6,384 bases of DNA from an uncultured Eubacteriales bacterium (GTDB taxonomy: Bacteria; Bacillota; Clostridia; Peptostreptococcales; Anaerovoracaceae), in assembly GCA_900540145.1 (NCBI GenBank), contig UQEW01000090.1, forward strand, positions 1 through 6,384. Reading direction: 5' to 3'. Both the position numbers and the translations under genes were made by a program. The notes under the pieces were generated by a model that was given only the letters and a program-made list of their open reading frames with translations, searched no databases and was not told the DNA's origin. Positions 5,181 through 6,384 of this stretch are shown here, piece after piece. Position 1 is the stretch's first letter. Every line of letters begins with the position of its first letter.

Positions 5181-5398
5181 ATATCCAATTCCTCCCATAG
5201 TTCGGAGATTAGCCTGGTTTTTCTGTCGTCTTTAATGTACTCATCATATGCTTCGTCCGCAACGGCTATATCGTATTCATCCTCTATTTTTTCAAATAAA
5301 GCTGTTTTGAACGCTTCTCCAAAGGACATGGAATGCAGTTTCGCATAGTTTTCAGCAAGGGCTTTTTCTTCAGCTGTCAACCTTATGGAAAAACTCAT
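5177..5398 (-). CDS. RelB-like / DUF6290-type antitoxin, 73 residues
   Basis: It begins MSFSIRLTAEEKALAENYAK, a ribbon-helix-helix type N-terminus (beta strand SFSIRLT followed by a helix), and continues LHSMSFGEAFKTALFEKIED with an acidic C-terminal half that ends ELWEELDI. Such proteins bind their own operator through the N-terminus and neutralise a RelE toxin with the C-terminal tail. The start at ATG 5398 is chosen for its Shine-Dalgarno (AGAGGAGAT, 8 nt away); the longer frame to 5452 would start inside the promoter. The stop overlaps the toxin start by four bases (ATGA). The gene is intact although its toxin is frameshifted. Confidence 0.85.
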   Translation of the reverse strand: MSFSIRLTAEEKALAENYAKLHSMSFGEAFKTALFEKIEDEYDIAVADEAYDEYIKDDRKTRLISELWEELDI

Positions 5399-5411
5399 AC
5401 ATTCATCTCCT

Positions 5412-5452
5412 CTTTTGTAGTGCAGCGTACCACAAAGGACTTTGCGTGTCAA
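5412..5452 (-). promoter_or_regulatory. Toxin-antitoxin operon promoter with overlapping operator
   Basis: On the minus strand a perfect TTGACA (5452-5447), a 17-bp spacer and TACGCT (5429-5424) preceded by TGG form an extended -10 promoter; the TGn element makes up for the poor -10. An imperfect inverted repeat, TTTTGTAGT at 5413-5421 and ACCACAAAG at 5429-5437 (7 of 9 paired), straddles the -10. This is the expected place for autorepression by the antitoxin or its toxin complex. The start would be near 5417, leaving a leader of about 19 nt. Confidence 0.6.
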
Positions 5453-5514
5453 CTTATTATGGTCGGCAGGTCATGTCCACAAACTAAAAAACCAAAACAA
5501 AAGTATCAATTGCT

Positions 5515-6180
5515 CTACTTATCACAAATACACATATGTTTTATCAATATAATATTCAGGTAATATCTCAGCTTTTCCTTTGAACTATCATATTTCAAAA
5601 CATGAAAAAAAGATACAATTATCATCCATATCCCTATTGAAAAACATGTAAACGCTATTATGAAATATACAATAGTATATAAATACTCGTGCATGTTTTG
5701 AATAGCAACTGAAACTACAACTAATATCGCAGGGACAAAGCCAATCGACAATATTGCACTCACCCCTTTTCGGATTTTCTTTCCCAAAGTGTTACTATTC
5801 AACATATTTTCAACCATAATATATAGTGTTTTTACATCTTCTTCGCTGACAATACTATGCTTTTCTCGTAAAACACATGCAAGACGCTCGCTTCGTTTTA
5901 TTTCGTTTTCATATGTTTCGGTTCTGCGATCTTTTATTTGTCGTTTATTTATCCACATAAAAACAGCGCTCATAACGATTATCATTATATAAACAACAAT
6001 TGTTCCCACTATGTTTTCTTTTTTTGCCATATAATATATCAGTGCAAACAGGATATAAATAATCATCATTACAGCAAAAAGAGGACCCTGTAAAACTTCT
6101 TTTAATCTTCTTTTCGCCTGTAACTCTTTACCCATTTTTTTCATTAAGTCCTTATAGTCATACAGAATATCGTTTAACAT
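5515..6180 (-). CDS. Four-helix membrane protein of unknown function, 221 residues
   Basis: I do not recognise this protein. It has a basic N-terminal segment (LMKKMGKELQAKRRLKE, about 12-28) and two hydrophobic helices (about 33-51 and 57-76). A charged cytoplasmic-type loop follows, with KRQIKDRRTETYENEIKRSE and SEEDVKTLYIMVENML (77-137), then two more helices (about 138-160 and 167-191) and a short tail ending HMCICDK. By the positive-inside rule the N-terminus, central loop and C-terminus face the cytoplasm. The start at ATG 6180 is preferred (AAAGGG 10 nt upstream); the longer frame from ATG 6219 has no Shine-Dalgarno. The gene is much richer in A+T than the helicase gene. It lies upstream of the toxin-antitoxin operon on the same strand, separated by 116 bp that include that operon's own promoter, so it is probably a separate unit. 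Confidence 0.75.
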   Translation of the reverse strand: MLNDILYDYKDLMKKMGKELQAKRRLKEVLQGPLFAVMMIIYILFALIYYMAKKENIVGTIVVYIMIIVMSAVFMWINKRQIKDRRTETYENEIKRSERLACVLREKHSIVSEEDVKTLYIMVENMLNSNTLGKKIRKGVSAILSIGFVPAILVVVSVAIQNMHEYLYTIVYFIIAFTCFSIGIWMIIVSFFHVLKYDSSKEKLRYYLNIILIKHMCICDK

Positions 6181-6250
6181 TCGTCGTTTACCCTTTCTTA
6201 AATTTGGATTGTAAAACATATCAATGTTACAGATACTGAACTACAGCAAA

Positions 6251-6308
6251 CGGATATTAAATAATATCTGACCTCAGTCACAGTATTCTTTTCTGGTTAG
6301 GACCAGAA
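6251..6308. promoter_or_regulatory. Cluster of three dyad symmetries upstream of the membrane-protein gene
   Basis: Three palindromes lie in under 60 bp: GATATT-AAAT-AATATC (6253-6268, extendable by a G-T and a C-G pair), TGAC-CTCA-GTCA (6269-6280) and TTCTGGT-TAGG-ACCAGAA (6291-6308). None is followed by a T run, so they look more like protein-binding sites than terminators. The last one follows the minus-strand -35-like TTGACT (6315-6310) directly and would sit inside a long promoter spacer. The proteins that might bind are unknown. Confidence 0.35.
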
Positions 6309-6320
6309 CAGTCAAGCCAG

Positions 6321-6384
6321 ATGAAAAGCCTCCTAATTTATTACCGTTTCGTTCGCATTTATGCTATTGCATTGGAGTTTATGG
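6321..6384 (+). CDS. Possible start of a plus-strand gene, cut by the window edge
   Basis: An open frame from ATG 6321 reads MKSLLIYYRFVRIYAIALEF and is still open at the right edge. The hydrophobic, aromatic start would suit a membrane protein such as a transporter permease, but 21 codons cannot decide. No Shine-Dalgarno lies at a useful distance, since the nearest purine run (AGGA) is about 20 nt upstream, and no clear promoter is seen. It would be divergent from the membrane-protein gene and share the dyad-rich region. Confidence 0.25.
   Translation, partial: MKSLLIYYRFVRIYAIALEFM

Noticed and set aside
6321..6334. Minus-strand AGGAGG (6334-6329) as a Shine-Dalgarno for a small upstream ORF
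   Set aside because: No start codon at suitable distance opens a frame of more than a few codons.

Overview
The window looks like an accessory island of a low-to-mid GC Firmicute, most likely a gut Clostridium-type organism. The grounds are Gram-positive Shine-Dalgarno sequences, a LexA box of the Bacillus/Clostridium type, a TxpA/holin-like type I toxin, an IS200/IS605 remnant, and RelE- and MNT/HEPN-type toxin-antitoxin genes. Base composition is patchy: the right-hand membrane gene is very AT-rich, while the helicase and a short remnant next to it are clearly richer in GC, as expected of a mosaic built by transfer.

Left end (1-430). A truncated signal-peptide gene leaves the window at position 50. 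Next comes a compact unit that I read as a type I toxin-antitoxin locus. It has a 28-residue single-helix membrane peptide on the minus strand (193-279) with a near-ideal Shine-Dalgarno. Its promoter carries a perfect 14-bp LexA operator between the -35 and -10 boxes. A strong promoter on the plus strand (67-95) drives a short convergent RNA that ends at a bidirectional terminator just after the toxin stop codon. The toxin mRNA leader and tail share a perfect 10-nt complementarity. Together this suggests an SOS-induced toxin held back by an antisense RNA and by mRNA folding, similar in logic to TisB/IstR and Hok/Sok. This is the most interesting part of the window.

Middle (430-4220). Two unrecognised coding remnants lie in 417-749. 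A 911-residue minus-strand protein follows (763-3498), joining an SF1 DNA2/NAM7-type helicase to a C-terminal PD-(D/E)XK/Vsr-like nuclease fold; it is a candidate stand-alone defence or nucleic-acid processing enzyme. Its predicted promoter lies inside the decayed 5' part of an IS200/IS605 tnpA pseudogene (about 3565-4024). The right-end hairpins of that IS follow, then a solitary sequence resembling a type I-C CRISPR repeat.

Right (4304-6384). A minus-strand operon carries, in transcription order, an intact RelB-like antitoxin, a RelE-family toxin with one frameshift, a disrupted MntA-type nucleotidyltransferase, and an intact HI0074/HepT-like HEPN partner. A deletion has fused the last two into one reading frame. 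Upstream of the operon lies an AT-rich gene for a four-helix membrane protein of unknown role, preceded by a cluster of dyad symmetries, and possibly the start of a plus-strand gene at the right edge.

Taken together, this is a stress/defence island in which some toxin-antitoxin parts are decayed and others look intact. Functions are inferred from motifs read by eye; no database search was run.
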